A DNA stretch of 39,085 nucleotides from Treponema sp. (lineage in GTDB: Bacteria; Spirochaetota; Spirochaetia; Treponematales; Treponemataceae): positions 1 through 39,085 of the forward strand of contig JALNVF010000009.1 in NCBI GenBank assembly GCA_023231445.1, given 5' to 3'. Shown piece after piece: positions 31,486 through 39,085 of this stretch. The translations under genes and the position numbers were made by a program. The first letter of the stretch is position 1. Each line of letters starts with the position of its first letter. The notes below the pieces were generated by a model. The model did no database searches, was not told where the DNA came from, and worked only from the letters and a program-made list of their open reading frames with translations.

Positions 31486-32928
31486 TTATGATTTACGGTA
31501 CTGGGTTGGAAGCATGCCGGTATAATTTTTGAACAGCATGGAAAAATACCGTGGATTAGAATACCCTGTCATAATTGATATATCCTTTACAGAAGTGTTA
31601 GGATTCCTTTTCAGAAGTTTTTTTGCATATTCCATTCTCAGGTTCGTTATATAATCAAGCAGTTTTACACCCGTTTTCCGGTGAAAAAGTGCAGACAGGT
31701 AGTTTGGTGTAATGGTGTACTGGTCGGCAATCTGATTTATACCAAGATTATTCATATAATTTTTATCAATGAATGTTTTTACCTGCTCAATCAGACCGCA
31801 TGATCCTGATTCCTGACAGAAGGTCAGAGATTGAAGAATATGCAGACAGTCACTCCATGAGTTCAAATTCATGGAGTGAGTTTCGTCGAATGCATATTGA
31901 AAATACGTCAGAATTCCGGAGAGCGGAACGGATTTTGGAAGTTCCCTGTATTTGTCGGAAAATATTTTTATTTCGTTTTTATATTCGGATTCGCTGTTTG
32001 CGTCCCACTGTTCATGGATATTCCATATCTGCTGCAGAAATTCGTCATTAACAGAAGAAAGAACGTCGGCAGGTTCCAGTGCTCCGTTTCTGAGTAATAG
32101 CATTCTGTACTGGATTTTTTCAAAATCAGCACTTTTTATAAAGGCCTCGCGCAGCGTAGAGGCAGTCTGGTAAACCGCTTTTACGGCGACAGAGCCGCTC
32201 CCTGTATTTTCTGCTGATTTTTTGGAAAGAGAGGTAATTCTTTCTGCTGCATTTTCTGCAGTTGTACGGATAAGAATGCTCATATGTCCCGATTCCGTAA
32301 AATATACCGAAAATACAGAATCGGAACCGAATGAAGCAGCCGCACAACTGTTCAGGTTTGACATAAACTCGTGCCGGAATCCGGGAAATGACTGACGGGC
32401 AGACGGTGCAAAAATGAACATAAAACTGCAGACTACATACAGCAGATTATGAGGCAGAACGTCATCCGGAATATCTACGGCGCCGCCGATATAAGGATAA
32501 TAATGTGCGAACGTCAGTACTTTTGTCTGAAAGAGCGACTGTTCAAGTTTGTGCGAATCGTTTATCTGCTGCTGTACTTTGCCGAGTATTGCTTTTAGCT
32601 CTTCCGTATTAACGGGCTTTAATAAATAATCCAGAACTCCGAGCGGAACGCATTTCCGCGCGTATTCAAAATTACTGTAACCGGTCAGAACTATAAACCG
32701 TGTTGTCTGTGCATACTGCTTTGCCAGAGCGATTGCACTTATTCCGTCAAGTTCCGGCATCTGAATGTCCACAAAAGCTGCGTCAGGAGGATTTTCCATA
32801 CACATGTTAACAAATTCCGTACCGGTACGGGCCTCATCGATTGACGTTGTATCGTCAAGAATATCGCACAGCATACTTTTCAATGCAAACCGTATATTTT
32901 TGTCGTCATCGGCGATCAGTATTGTCAT
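31486..32928 (-). CDS. AraC-type response regulator (YesN-like)
   Basis: 480 residues. The receiver domain (residues 1-120) has the acidic pair DDDK, the phospho-acceptor Asp54 (AAFVDIQMPELDG), Thr in FIVLTGYSN and Lys104 (YLLKPVN). About 250 residues of linker follow, and then an AraC helix-turn-helix pair at about 382-480 (LGINQIADQYTITPNYLSALFHRKTG; VKDISIMTGYSNPRYFSMLFKNYTGMLPTQYRKS). It is paired with the sensor kinase that overlaps its start by 23 bases. Such regulators activate nearby sugar-transport operons; the divergent ABC genes and the repeats between the two promoters are the natural target. Confidence 0.95.
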   Translation of the reverse strand: MTILIADDDKNIRFALKSMLCDILDDTTSIDEARTGTEFVNMCMENPPDAAFVDIQMPELDGISAIALAKQYAQTTRFIVLTGYSNFEYARKCVPLGVLDYLLKPVNTEELKAILGKVQQQINDSHKLEQSLFQTKVLTFAHYYPYIGGAVDIPDDVLPHNLLYVVCSFMFIFAPSARQSFPGFRHEFMSNLNSCAAASFGSDSVFSVYFTESGHMSILIRTTAENAAERITSLSKKSAENTGSGSVAVKAVYQTASTLREAFIKSADFEKIQYRMLLLRNGALEPADVLSSVNDEFLQQIWNIHEQWDANSESEYKNEIKIFSDKYRELPKSVPLSGILTYFQYAFDETHSMNLNSWSDCLHILQSLTFCQESGSCGLIEQVKTFIDKNYMNNLGINQIADQYTITPNYLSALFHRKTGVKLLDYITNLRMEYAKKLLKRNPNTSVKDISIMTGYSNPRYFSMLFKNYTGMLPTQYRKS

Positions 32929-34675
32929 GTGCCGTTCCTTCCTCCGGTATCAGAATTGAAACTCTCATACCTTTGTCTATTGCGCAGTGAAATTCAACAG
33001 AGCTGCTGTCTCTGAAAAGACTTACTCTGTTCCTTATATTGGCCAGTGCGACGTGCTCTTTTCCGGAAAATAAATCTTCCTGCAGCAGCGGGCTGCAGCC
33101 AGCCCCGTCGTCGCTCACTGTAAGAACAAGTGTCTGTTTTCCGTTTTCTTTGCAAACTACAGCCGAAATTTCTATCCTGACAGGCCGTGCAACAGGTTCT
33201 ACCCCGTGCTTGATTGAATTTTCGGCAAGTGGCTGAAGAATCAGTTTTGGTATTATACAGTTTTCAGCATCGGGTGAAACTGATATTGAAAAGGAAAGCC
33301 GTTCTTCATATTTAATCTGCTCCAGTGTAAGGTAATTCTGAACAAATTTAAATTCTTCTTTTACTGTCGTCGTATTACCGCCGCAGCATGTATATCTGAA
33401 CAGCGTAGTAAGATTAAGAATGCTCTGTTCAAGTTTCTCAGTTTCTCCCATTCGGTTAAGCGCAATAAACTCGTTAAGCATATTGTAAAAGAAGTGCGGA
33501 TTAATCTGTGCCTGAAGCGCGTTATATTCAGCCTTCTGCCGTGCTATAACTGCAAGGTATTCGTTCCGTATTTTACTGTCAAGCGTCTTACCAAGCTGGT
33601 TCAATGCATCAATGCAGCGGTTCAGTTCGGCGTTTTCCGATTTTCCTGCTCTGTACGAAAGATTACCCAGTTCATATTCAATAAGTGTCGTTTCTATCCT
33701 GTCAAAATCATGCAGCAGGTGAATGCTGTGACGCCGGTATTCCGCTAGTCCCAGGAATACCTCCGTAGCAACAATAGCTGCAACAAAAAGCAGCGTCAGA
33801 GCAATAATGGTAATGATGATATTATTTGATTCAAGATAATATAAATTCCAGTCAGTATCCGGAATCCTGACAGAATACGTACTGTATCCCTTGAAAGAGG
33901 CGTTCGACGCGAGCGATTCCCGGGCATATACATTTAAGCTGCTGCTTTCACAGACTGTCGTTCCTGCGGTGTCCCTTATAAGCAGAAAATCATCGGACGG
34001 AATGGGAATCTTTTTAAGTATGTCTGAAAAGCGCGAGCTTCGCACGTCTATTTTCATTATGCCGAGCTGATTGTTTGTTTCAAGACTTTTTATAGGTACT
34101 ATTTCCGATATGATGGGAAAATTTCCTGAATAGTTAAGATATTCGGGCGGATTTTCATGAAAGATAAAAAAACTTTTATTTTCCATCTGTGTTTTTTTAT
34201 ACCATTCACAGTCTCTGTAGTCGTATTTTGTATTGACCACGAGGCCTCCTGAGATTCTGCTCGTAATATAACAGGGCCTGCCCGTGTTTGCCGGAAAGAA
34301 AGCAGCCGCTTCAAATTCTTCCTGCCTGTTAAGCAGCAGCCGGTACATGGCAATTTCGTAATTCATTTTAAACTGCTGTATCCGAAGAGCATCGTACTGG
34401 AGTTCGGGATTATCAAAATAAGTAATTGCACTTATCGTATCGGGAAGTGTGTAACACGAATCTGCAACCGTATGCATGGAATCAAATATCCCTTTTATTT
34501 CTGATGAAACTTCGGAAAGCAGATATGATGCGGATTTTTTCCGTTCACGTGACAGTGTCCGGATATAGTACATGGAAAAAAAAGCAGCAAACACAAGAGA
34601 CGGGAACAGGATACTTAAGAAAAAGATACGATATAAGCCGCTTCTGAAAGTTGTAAATCTTTGTTTTTCCTGCAT
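32906..34675 (-). CDS. YesM-like sensor histidine kinase
   Basis: 589 residues from ATG 34675. Two membrane helices (FFLSILFPSLVFAAFFSMYYI near residue 20, and IIITIIALTLLFVAAIVAT near 300) enclose an extracytoplasmic sensor domain of about 260 residues. Then come a HAMP-like linker, the His_kinase motif AQINPHFFYNMLNEF with the phosphorylated His394, and a HATPase domain (LILQPLAENSIKHGVEP, LTVSDDGAGC, ALANIRNRVSLF). An ATG at 34705 is 30 bases earlier and in frame, but a near-consensus promoter lies over it, so the mRNA should begin close to 34675. It overlaps the response-regulator gene. Confidence 0.93.
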   Translation of the reverse strand: MQEKQRFTTFRSGLYRIFFLSILFPSLVFAAFFSMYYIRTLSRERKKSASYLLSEVSSEIKGIFDSMHTVADSCYTLPDTISAITYFDNPELQYDALRIQQFKMNYEIAMYRLLLNRQEEFEAAAFFPANTGRPCYITSRISGGLVVNTKYDYRDCEWYKKTQMENKSFFIFHENPPEYLNYSGNFPIISEIVPIKSLETNNQLGIMKIDVRSSRFSDILKKIPIPSDDFLLIRDTAGTTVCESSSLNVYARESLASNASFKGYSTYSVRIPDTDWNLYYLESNNIIITIIALTLLFVAAIVATEVFLGLAEYRRHSIHLLHDFDRIETTLIEYELGNLSYRAGKSENAELNRCIDALNQLGKTLDSKIRNEYLAVIARQKAEYNALQAQINPHFFYNMLNEFIALNRMGETEKLEQSILNLTTLFRYTCCGGNTTTVKEEFKFVQNYLTLEQIKYEERLSFSISVSPDAENCIIPKLILQPLAENSIKHGVEPVARPVRIEISAVVCKENGKQTLVLTVSDDGAGCSPLLQEDLFSGKEHVALANIRNRVSLFRDSSSVEFHCAIDKGMRVSILIPEEGTAHDNTDRR

Positions 34676-34684
34676 GACTGGTAT

Positions 34685-34713
34685 AGTATACAGCAACATG
34701 TACATTACCGCAA
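34685..34713 (-). promoter_or_regulatory. Promoter of the sensor kinase gene
   Basis: On the minus strand TTGCGG (34713-34708), a 17-base spacer and TATACT (34690-34685). The start would be about 34677-34679, two to four bases before ATG 34675. The start codon at 34705 would then be untranscribed. Confidence 0.6.
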
Positions 34714-34743
34714 ATTGTAGAAAATACTACCTGAATTGTAGAA
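34713..34743. promoter_or_regulatory. Two direct repeats, likely AraC-type operator
   Basis: AATTGTAGAA at 34713-34722 and again at 34734-34743, 21 bases apart, i.e. two helical turns and the same face. They lie between the divergent promoters, the first abutting the kinase -35 and the second just upstream of the -35 of the transporter promoter, where an AraC-type activator is expected. They are likely sites for the adjacent YesN-like regulator. Confidence 0.6.
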
Positions 34744-34753
34744 TTTTCCCACT

Positions 34754-34784
34754 TTGCAGTTTGAAATTCCGAACGTACTATAAA
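34754..34784 (+). promoter_or_regulatory. Likely promoter of the ABC transporter operon
   Basis: TTGCAG (34754-34759) with either TACTAT (34776-34781, 16-base spacer) or TATAAA (34779-34784, 19-base spacer). The -35 is weak, as is common where an activator is needed. The leader would be about 30 bases. Confidence 0.45.
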
Positions 34785-34820
34785 ATAAATCACGATTAAT
34801 TTCTTTCAGGAGGAAAATGT

Positions 34821-36080
34821 ATGAAAAGAATTTTCGCATTGTTTTCGGTTTTTGTTTTTCTGGCAGTCGTAACAGGAGTTACCGGCTGCAGCGGAAAACG
34901 GGTTCAGAAAGAACAAGGTCCTGTCACCCTCAGTTTTTATTCTAATATGACGGATGTTCAGGCTGATCTGCAGCAGAAACTGAGCAGCGAATGGAGTACT
35001 GCGACCGGCAATAAGATAGAATACTCTGCTCCCGGTTCAAGTTATGAGGAACTGCTGAAGACTAAAATGGCGGCAAATGAACTTCCTGACCTCTTTACAA
35101 CACACGGATGGTCAGTCATGCGGTACAGCGAATATCTGATGCCTGTGAACGATCTCCCGTGGGCCGAAAATATTAATCCGCAGATTAAACCGGTAATTAC
35201 AGACAAAAACGGCAAGATGTACGTTCTTCCGATGGACGTTGACATAGCAGGTATTGTTTACAATGTTGACGTTTTGAAAAAAGCCGGCGTAAATGTCGAC
35301 GATATAAAAACATGGAATGATTTTGACAAAGCATGCGCAAAAATAAAAGCCTCCGGTGTTGTTCCTGTTCATATGGGCGGGAAGGACAACTGGACAATCG
35401 GTCAGTTTTTTGACTGGGCTGCTCCATCATATTTTGTTACGAATCCTGCTGACAACGAACGGGATAACTTGAAGAACGGTAAATTCAATACACAGCGGTG
35501 GGAAGAACTTTCCCAGCTGCTGGCGGATTTTGTGGCAAAGGGGTACTTTAATCAGGATGTTTTAACGGCTGACTACCTGTCTGATCAGCAGGCAATTGCC
35601 GCAGGAAAGGCTGCATTCGGTTTTTACGGAAATTATTTTTATAATTCCGCGATGCAGTATAACAAAGATGCCAGTCTTGGTATGATGCCCATTCCCTCCC
35701 GTTCTGCAGACGATGAACCGTCTCTGATTTCAGGAGAACGCACAGCGGTCGGCGTATGGAAAGATTCTCCGCATCTTAAGGAAGCTGTTGATTTTCTGAA
35801 TTTCCTTGCAAAACCGGAAAACGTAAAACAGGTTGCATCCCTTTCGGGAACGCCTGCGGGGCTTGTCGGGGTAACTGCTGAAATGGGAAACCTTAAGCAG
35901 TATTACGATAAATATACCGCCGTAAAAACGTATCCGTATTTTGACCGTGAATATCTGCCGTCCGGTATGTGGGATGTTATGTGTTCCACCGGTGCTGACA
36001 TTCTTGCCGGCAAACCGAGTGCTGTAAAAAATGCAGCTAAAGTTATGGAACAGAATTTCAACGATAAATATACAAAATAA
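34821..36080 (+). CDS. Carbohydrate ABC transporter substrate-binding lipoprotein
   Basis: 419 residues, family 1 solute-binding (MalE-type). Signal and lipobox: FVFLAVVTGVTGCSGK with Cys23. Recognised elements are PVTLSFYSNMTDVQADL, the family's KTKMAANELPDLFTTHG-type segment, MYVLPMDVDIAGIVYNVDVL and the NFLAKPENVKQVASLSGTPAG end. AGGAGG is seven bases before the ATG. It heads the operon and is followed by a hairpin and two permease genes. Given the alpha-galactosidase downstream, the ligand may be raffinose, melibiose or a related galactoside; this is inference from context. Confidence 0.95.
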   Translation: MKRIFALFSVFVFLAVVTGVTGCSGKRVQKEQGPVTLSFYSNMTDVQADLQQKLSSEWSTATGNKIEYSAPGSSYEELLKTKMAANELPDLFTTHGWSVMRYSEYLMPVNDLPWAENINPQIKPVITDKNGKMYVLPMDVDIAGIVYNVDVLKKAGVNVDDIKTWNDFDKACAKIKASGVVPVHMGGKDNWTIGQFFDWAAPSYFVTNPADNERDNLKNGKFNTQRWEELSQLLADFVAKGYFNQDVLTADYLSDQQAIAAGKAAFGFYGNYFYNSAMQYNKDASLGMMPIPSRSADDEPSLISGERTAVGVWKDSPHLKEAVDFLNFLAKPENVKQVASLSGTPAGLVGVTAEMGNLKQYYDKYTAVKTYPYFDREYLPSGMWDVMCSTGADILAGKPSAVKNAAKVMEQNFNDKYTK

Positions 36081-36101
36081 AAAAAGCACAGAATGATAAA
36101 G

Positions 36102-36131
36102 AGCCGGCTGATACGTACCTTTCAGCCGGCT
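36102..36131 (+). other. Intercistronic hairpin between binding protein and permease
   Basis: AGCCGGCTGA (36102-36111) pairs perfectly with TCAGCCGGCT (36122-36131) around a ten-base loop. No T run follows, so it looks like a stability element that keeps more binding-protein message than permease message. Confidence 0.65.
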
Positions 36132-36165
36132 GCTATCCGGTGAGGATTTTTTCCAGAAGGCGGTT

Positions 36166-37056
36166 ATGAGAAAGCAGTTGTCATATAAACAGCAGGAGAA
36201 CATGGTAATGTATGTTTTTACCATCCCTGCAGTTGTACTTTTTGTTATGTTCGTTATTATTCCCTTTGTACGCGGCATTTTTTTGTCTGCCACCAACTGG
36301 AATGGATATTCACAGCATTACAAAATAACGGGAATTAAAAACTACAGTCGGCTTTTTACAGATCCGAATGTCCGTCGTGCATTGCTGAACACGCTTATTT
36401 ACGGCTGCGGATCGACATTACTGCAGAATGTCGCAGGGCTGGTGTTTGCCTTATATTTGAATAAAAAATTTATAGGCCGGACATTAGGAAGAACTATTAT
36501 ATATTTACCAGTCATGATCGCCCCTCTGATTATGGGGTATGTCATGTATTTCTTTTTTACACTGGGCGGAGCAATGAACGATATCCGTTCTCTTTTTAAT
36601 CAGGTTCCCCTTGACTGGCTTGCAGACGGAAAAAGGGGAGTTATAATAATGACACTTATTAATTCCTGGCAGTTTGCAGGAATTTCAATGGTTATCTATC
36701 TGGCAGGATTGCAGGGAATTCCTTCCATGTATTATGAAGCAGCCGAAATAGACGGCGTATACGGCTGGAAACTTTTTACCAATGTTACGTTTCCGCTGCT
36801 CGCACCGGCCCTTACTTCGTCGGTTGTTATTAATCTCATCGGAGGATTGAAACTTTTTGATATTATTATGGCCCTGACAAGCGGCGGACCGGGATATGAT
36901 TCACATTCACTGTCCACACTCGTGAACAGGACGTATTTCGGAAGTGAAAACGGCGGGTATGCTTCGGCAATAGGACTGTTTGCATTTGTACTTATAGGCA
37001 TAATAAGTTATTTTGCGACTACAGCACTGAACAGATATCAGGAGGCGATGTCATGA
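36166..37056 (+). CDS. Carbohydrate ABC transporter permease (MalF/UgpA-like)
   Basis: 296 residues, six predicted helices (for example VVLFVMFVIIPFVRGIFL near the start). The coupling EAA motif is YYEAAEIDGVYGWKLFTNVTFPLL, which contacts the ATPase. The start has AAGGCGG upstream. It follows the binding-protein gene by 85 bases that hold a hairpin and overlaps the second permease by four bases (ATGA). The length and the LPVMIAPLIMGYVMYF and LFDIIMALTSGGPG segments match the MalF-type family. Confidence 0.94.
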   Translation: MRKQLSYKQQENMVMYVFTIPAVVLFVMFVIIPFVRGIFLSATNWNGYSQHYKITGIKNYSRLFTDPNVRRALLNTLIYGCGSTLLQNVAGLVFALYLNKKFIGRTLGRTIIYLPVMIAPLIMGYVMYFFFTLGGAMNDIRSLFNQVPLDWLADGKRGVIIMTLINSWQFAGISMVIYLAGLQGIPSMYYEAAEIDGVYGWKLFTNVTFPLLAPALTSSVVINLIGGLKLFDIIMALTSGGPGYDSHSLSTLVNRTYFGSENGGYASAIGLFAFVLIGIISYFATTALNRYQEAMS

Positions 37057-37877
37057 GTATGGTACGAAGAGAACGTGTATGGTGGAGGTATCCTGTTCTT
37101 GCGCTGGTAGCTGTCGTATATCTTGCTCCTATATATGTACTTGCAGGAATCTCCTTTAAACCGATTTCGGATCTTTCCTCTTACTGGCATTTTCCGGGTG
37201 AACCTACATGGCAGAATTTTATTTCGGCAATCGTTACCGGTCATATTTTTACCGCACTGAAGAATACGGTCATAATTACAGTCTGTTCCGTTATTCTGAT
37301 AGTGTCGATAGGTGCAATAACTGCATACCCGCTGGCGAGAATGAAAACGAGATTTACGAAGGGAATGACGGCGTTTGCGCTCATAATTATGATGGTTCCC
37401 CCGCTCAGTATACTTGTTCCGCTGTATGCAACACTTGTCGGATATGGAGGAATAAACAGATACTGGGGCATTATCGTGACACTCCTTACGTTTGAATTAC
37501 CATTGTCTATATTCCTGTACGCCAATTTCATACGTGCAATTCCTCAGGCACTTGACGAGGCTGCGCACATAGACGGAGCAGGACCGGTACGGACTTTTGT
37601 CCAGATAATATTTCCTCAATTGCATTCTGTTACGGCATCAGTTATAATCCTTTCCGGAATACACTGCTGGAACGATTATCAGTTTTCGCTGTATATACTG
37701 CAGAAAACGATAATGAAACCCATTACCGTTGCAATATCCGGCTTTTTTTCGCAGGAAACTTCGAATTTAAATGCGGCGGCAGCGGCAGCTTTACTTGTGA
37801 TCCTGCCGGTCATTATACTGTTCCTCATATTACAGCGTTATTTTATAAAGGGAATGGTAGACAGTGCCATTAAATAA
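37053..37877 (+). CDS. Carbohydrate ABC transporter permease (MalG/UgpE-like)
   Basis: 274 residues with six predicted helices. The start (WWRYPVLALVAVVYLAPIYVLAGISFKP) and the EAA motif LDEAAHIDGAGPVRTFVQIIFPQL are typical of MalG-type partners; QRYFIKGMVDSAIK is the usual end of this family. It overlaps the first permease by four bases, so the two are likely made together. No ATPase gene follows; instead the alpha-galactosidase begins 21 bases later. A shared MsmK/UgpC-type ATPase elsewhere in the genome is the usual solution. Confidence 0.94.
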   Translation: MSMVRRERVWWRYPVLALVAVVYLAPIYVLAGISFKPISDLSSYWHFPGEPTWQNFISAIVTGHIFTALKNTVIITVCSVILIVSIGAITAYPLARMKTRFTKGMTAFALIIMMVPPLSILVPLYATLVGYGGINRYWGIIVTLLTFELPLSIFLYANFIRAIPQALDEAAHIDGAGPVRTFVQIIFPQLHSVTASVIILSGIHCWNDYQFSLYILQKTIMKPITVAISGFFSQETSNLNAAAAAALLVILPVIILFLILQRYFIKGMVDSAIK

Positions 37878-37898
37878 AACTATATCCGGAGGAAATAT

Positions 37899-39085
37899 AT
37901 GAGTATTGTTTTTGATGCAGACAGGCAGACTTTTCTGCTTAACACACCCGGTTCGACCTATGTAATCCGTATTTACCGCGGGCTGTACCTTCTGCACGGC
38001 GGCTGGTTCGGAAAAATAACGGATTGGTCCGGTCTGTGTGTGCCGCCTGTCCTTGATCATCCGTTTGCGCCGAATCCTGCGGAGGTATACGGACAGACTG
38101 CTTTTTCGCATGATTCACAGCCGTCGGAATTTCCTTCTGCCGGCAGAGGCGATTTTCGTATGGCTGCACTGGAAGCGGATCTTGCAGACGGTTCAAATGT
38201 ACTTGACCTGGTGTATACCTCATACAGAATTATAAAAGGAAAGCCGCTGCTTCCGGGACTACCTGCAACGTATGTTACTGATGAATATGATGCAGATACG
38301 CTTGAAATTACTATGGAAGACAAAGAAGCAGGTCTTGTCGTTACACTGTATTATACCGTGTGGAATACCTGCGACGTTATCTGCCGGCATACTGTTGTAA
38401 AAAACAGCGGCAGCCCTGTAGTTCTCCACCGGATTATGAGTACAAGCATTGATTTTGCCGGGACCCGTTACCGGATGCTTCAGCTTTCAGGAGCACATGC
38501 ACGTGAACGGCATGTTGTTCTGCGCCGCATCGAACCGGGACTTCAGGGAATTGACAGCAGACGTGCAATGAGCAGCCATCAGCAGAATCCGTTCATCGCG
38601 CTTCTTGCCGGTAATGCGGGAGAAGAAACCGGCGATGTGTTCGGATTCAGTTTTGTCTACAGCGGCAGTTTTACCGCACAGGTTGAAGCGGATCAGTTCA
38701 ACATGACGCGTGTACAGGTCGGACTTAACCCTGACTGTTTTGCATGGACGCTGGAAGCCGGGGAATCGTTCTGTTCGCCGGAGGTCGTCATGGTGCGTTC
38801 CGGGCACGGACTCGGGGGAATGAGCCGTACGTATCACGATTTGTACAGAAATAATCTGTGCCGCGGTACATGGAAAACAAAAGAACGTCCGATCGTCATT
38901 AATAACTGGGAAGCAACGTTTTTTAACTTTACACCGGACAAACTGTTCAGTCTTGCAGATGCAGGTGTAAAGTCGGGGATGGAACTGTTCGTACTCGACG
39001 ACGGATGGTTCGGAAAGCGGGACAACGACCGCTGTTCGCTCGGCGACTGGAACGTAAATACGAGAAAACTGCCCGGAGGACTTGC
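37899..39085 (+). CDS. Alpha-galactosidase, GH36 (3' end missing)
   Basis: The first 395 codons of a GH36 enzyme; the frame is open to the window end. GGAGGA lies before ATG 37899. The N-terminal beta domain is recognised (YLLHGGWFGKI, then AEVYGQTAFSHDSQPSEFP and GRGDFRMAALEADLADGSNV). The linker and catalytic-barrel entry follow: RPIVINNWEATFFNFT, LFVLDDGWFGKRDNDRCSLGDW. The catalytic nucleophile and acid/base should lie beyond 39085. It cleaves alpha-1,6-galactose from melibiose or raffinose. Lying behind the transporter with no signal peptide, it is probably cytoplasmic and acts on imported sugar. This is the clearest clue to the transporter's substrate. Confidence 0.95.
   Translation, partial: MSIVFDADRQTFLLNTPGSTYVIRIYRGLYLLHGGWFGKITDWSGLCVPPVLDHPFAPNPAEVYGQTAFSHDSQPSEFPSAGRGDFRMAALEADLADGSNVLDLVYTSYRIIKGKPLLPGLPATYVTDEYDADTLEITMEDKEAGLVVTLYYTVWNTCDVICRHTVVKNSGSPVVLHRIMSTSIDFAGTRYRMLQLSGAHARERHVVLRRIEPGLQGIDSRRAMSSHQQNPFIALLAGNAGEETGDVFGFSFVYSGSFTAQVEADQFNMTRVQVGLNPDCFAWTLEAGESFCSPEVVMVRSGHGLGGMSRTYHDLYRNNLCRGTWKTKERPIVINNWEATFFNFTPDKLFSLADAGVKSGMELFVLDDGWFGKRDNDRCSLGDWNVNTRKLPGGL

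Noticed and set aside
38057..38323. Minus-strand frames opposite the alpha-galactosidase
   Set aside because: They are antisense to a clear GH36 frame, without ribosome sites or recognisable domains.

Overview
The window looks like chromosome of a host-associated spirochaete, most likely a gut or rumen Treponema. The reasons are a bacterial V/A-type ATPase operon with no F-type genes in view, relaxed spirochaete-style lipoprotein signal sequences, the L21-Prp-L27-ObgE-NadD-YqeK-LytR-RsfS gene order, and a sugar-uptake locus ending in a GH36 alpha-galactosidase. The species call is an inference. I saw no phage, insertion sequence or CRISPR array.

Layout. (1) 1-10881, + strand: the end of secG, a PTS IIA-like gene, then a V-ATPase operon in the order G-C-I-K-F-E-A-B-D, followed by a UspA-family gene and a J-domain gene with very short gaps or overlaps. 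Subunit I is split by a one-base frameshift. Subunit K (the rotor ring) has a possible promoter and hairpin of its own. (2) 10936-13299: map and a periplasmic HtrA protease, followed by a duplicated hairpin element. (3) 13465-18541: a promoter and structured leader, then rplU-prp-rpmA, a terminator, and obgE-nadD-yqeK-lytR-rsfS, a ribosome-assembly, NAD and envelope cluster. (4) 18542-18856, - strand: an isolated gene for a protein that is half Asp/Glu, with its own promoter. (5) 19054-28134, + strand: ispE-spoVG, tRNA-Gln, rplY, then tilS, a TPR protein with Asp-rich calcium-loop-like repeats, a second HtrA-like lipoprotein protease, and lepA. (6) 28175-31360, - strand: a SurA/PpiD-like foldase and a DUF115 (Maf/MptE-like) protein. 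(7) 31486-39085: a YesM/YesN-type sensor kinase and AraC-type response regulator, divergent from a carbohydrate ABC transporter (binding protein and two permeases) and an alpha-galactosidase that runs off the end.

How the parts fit. The V-ATPase couples ATP to ion movement across the inner membrane. The two HtrA proteases, the SurA/PpiD-like protein and the J-domain and Usp proteins are stress and folding functions. The last region is a complete-looking sense-import-hydrolyse module for alpha-galactosides except that it has no ABC ATPase gene in view. The most interesting signals are regulatory or structural: the split subunit I, consensus promoters placed so close to ispE and the sensor kinase that both mRNAs should be nearly leaderless, paired direct repeats 21 bp apart between the divergent sugar genes, a Prp protease beside an L27 that lacks the extension Prp normally removes, and the hyper-acidic orphan protein. 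No clearly new multi-gene system is evident. All calls come from reading the sequence and from recalled family knowledge; no searches were run.
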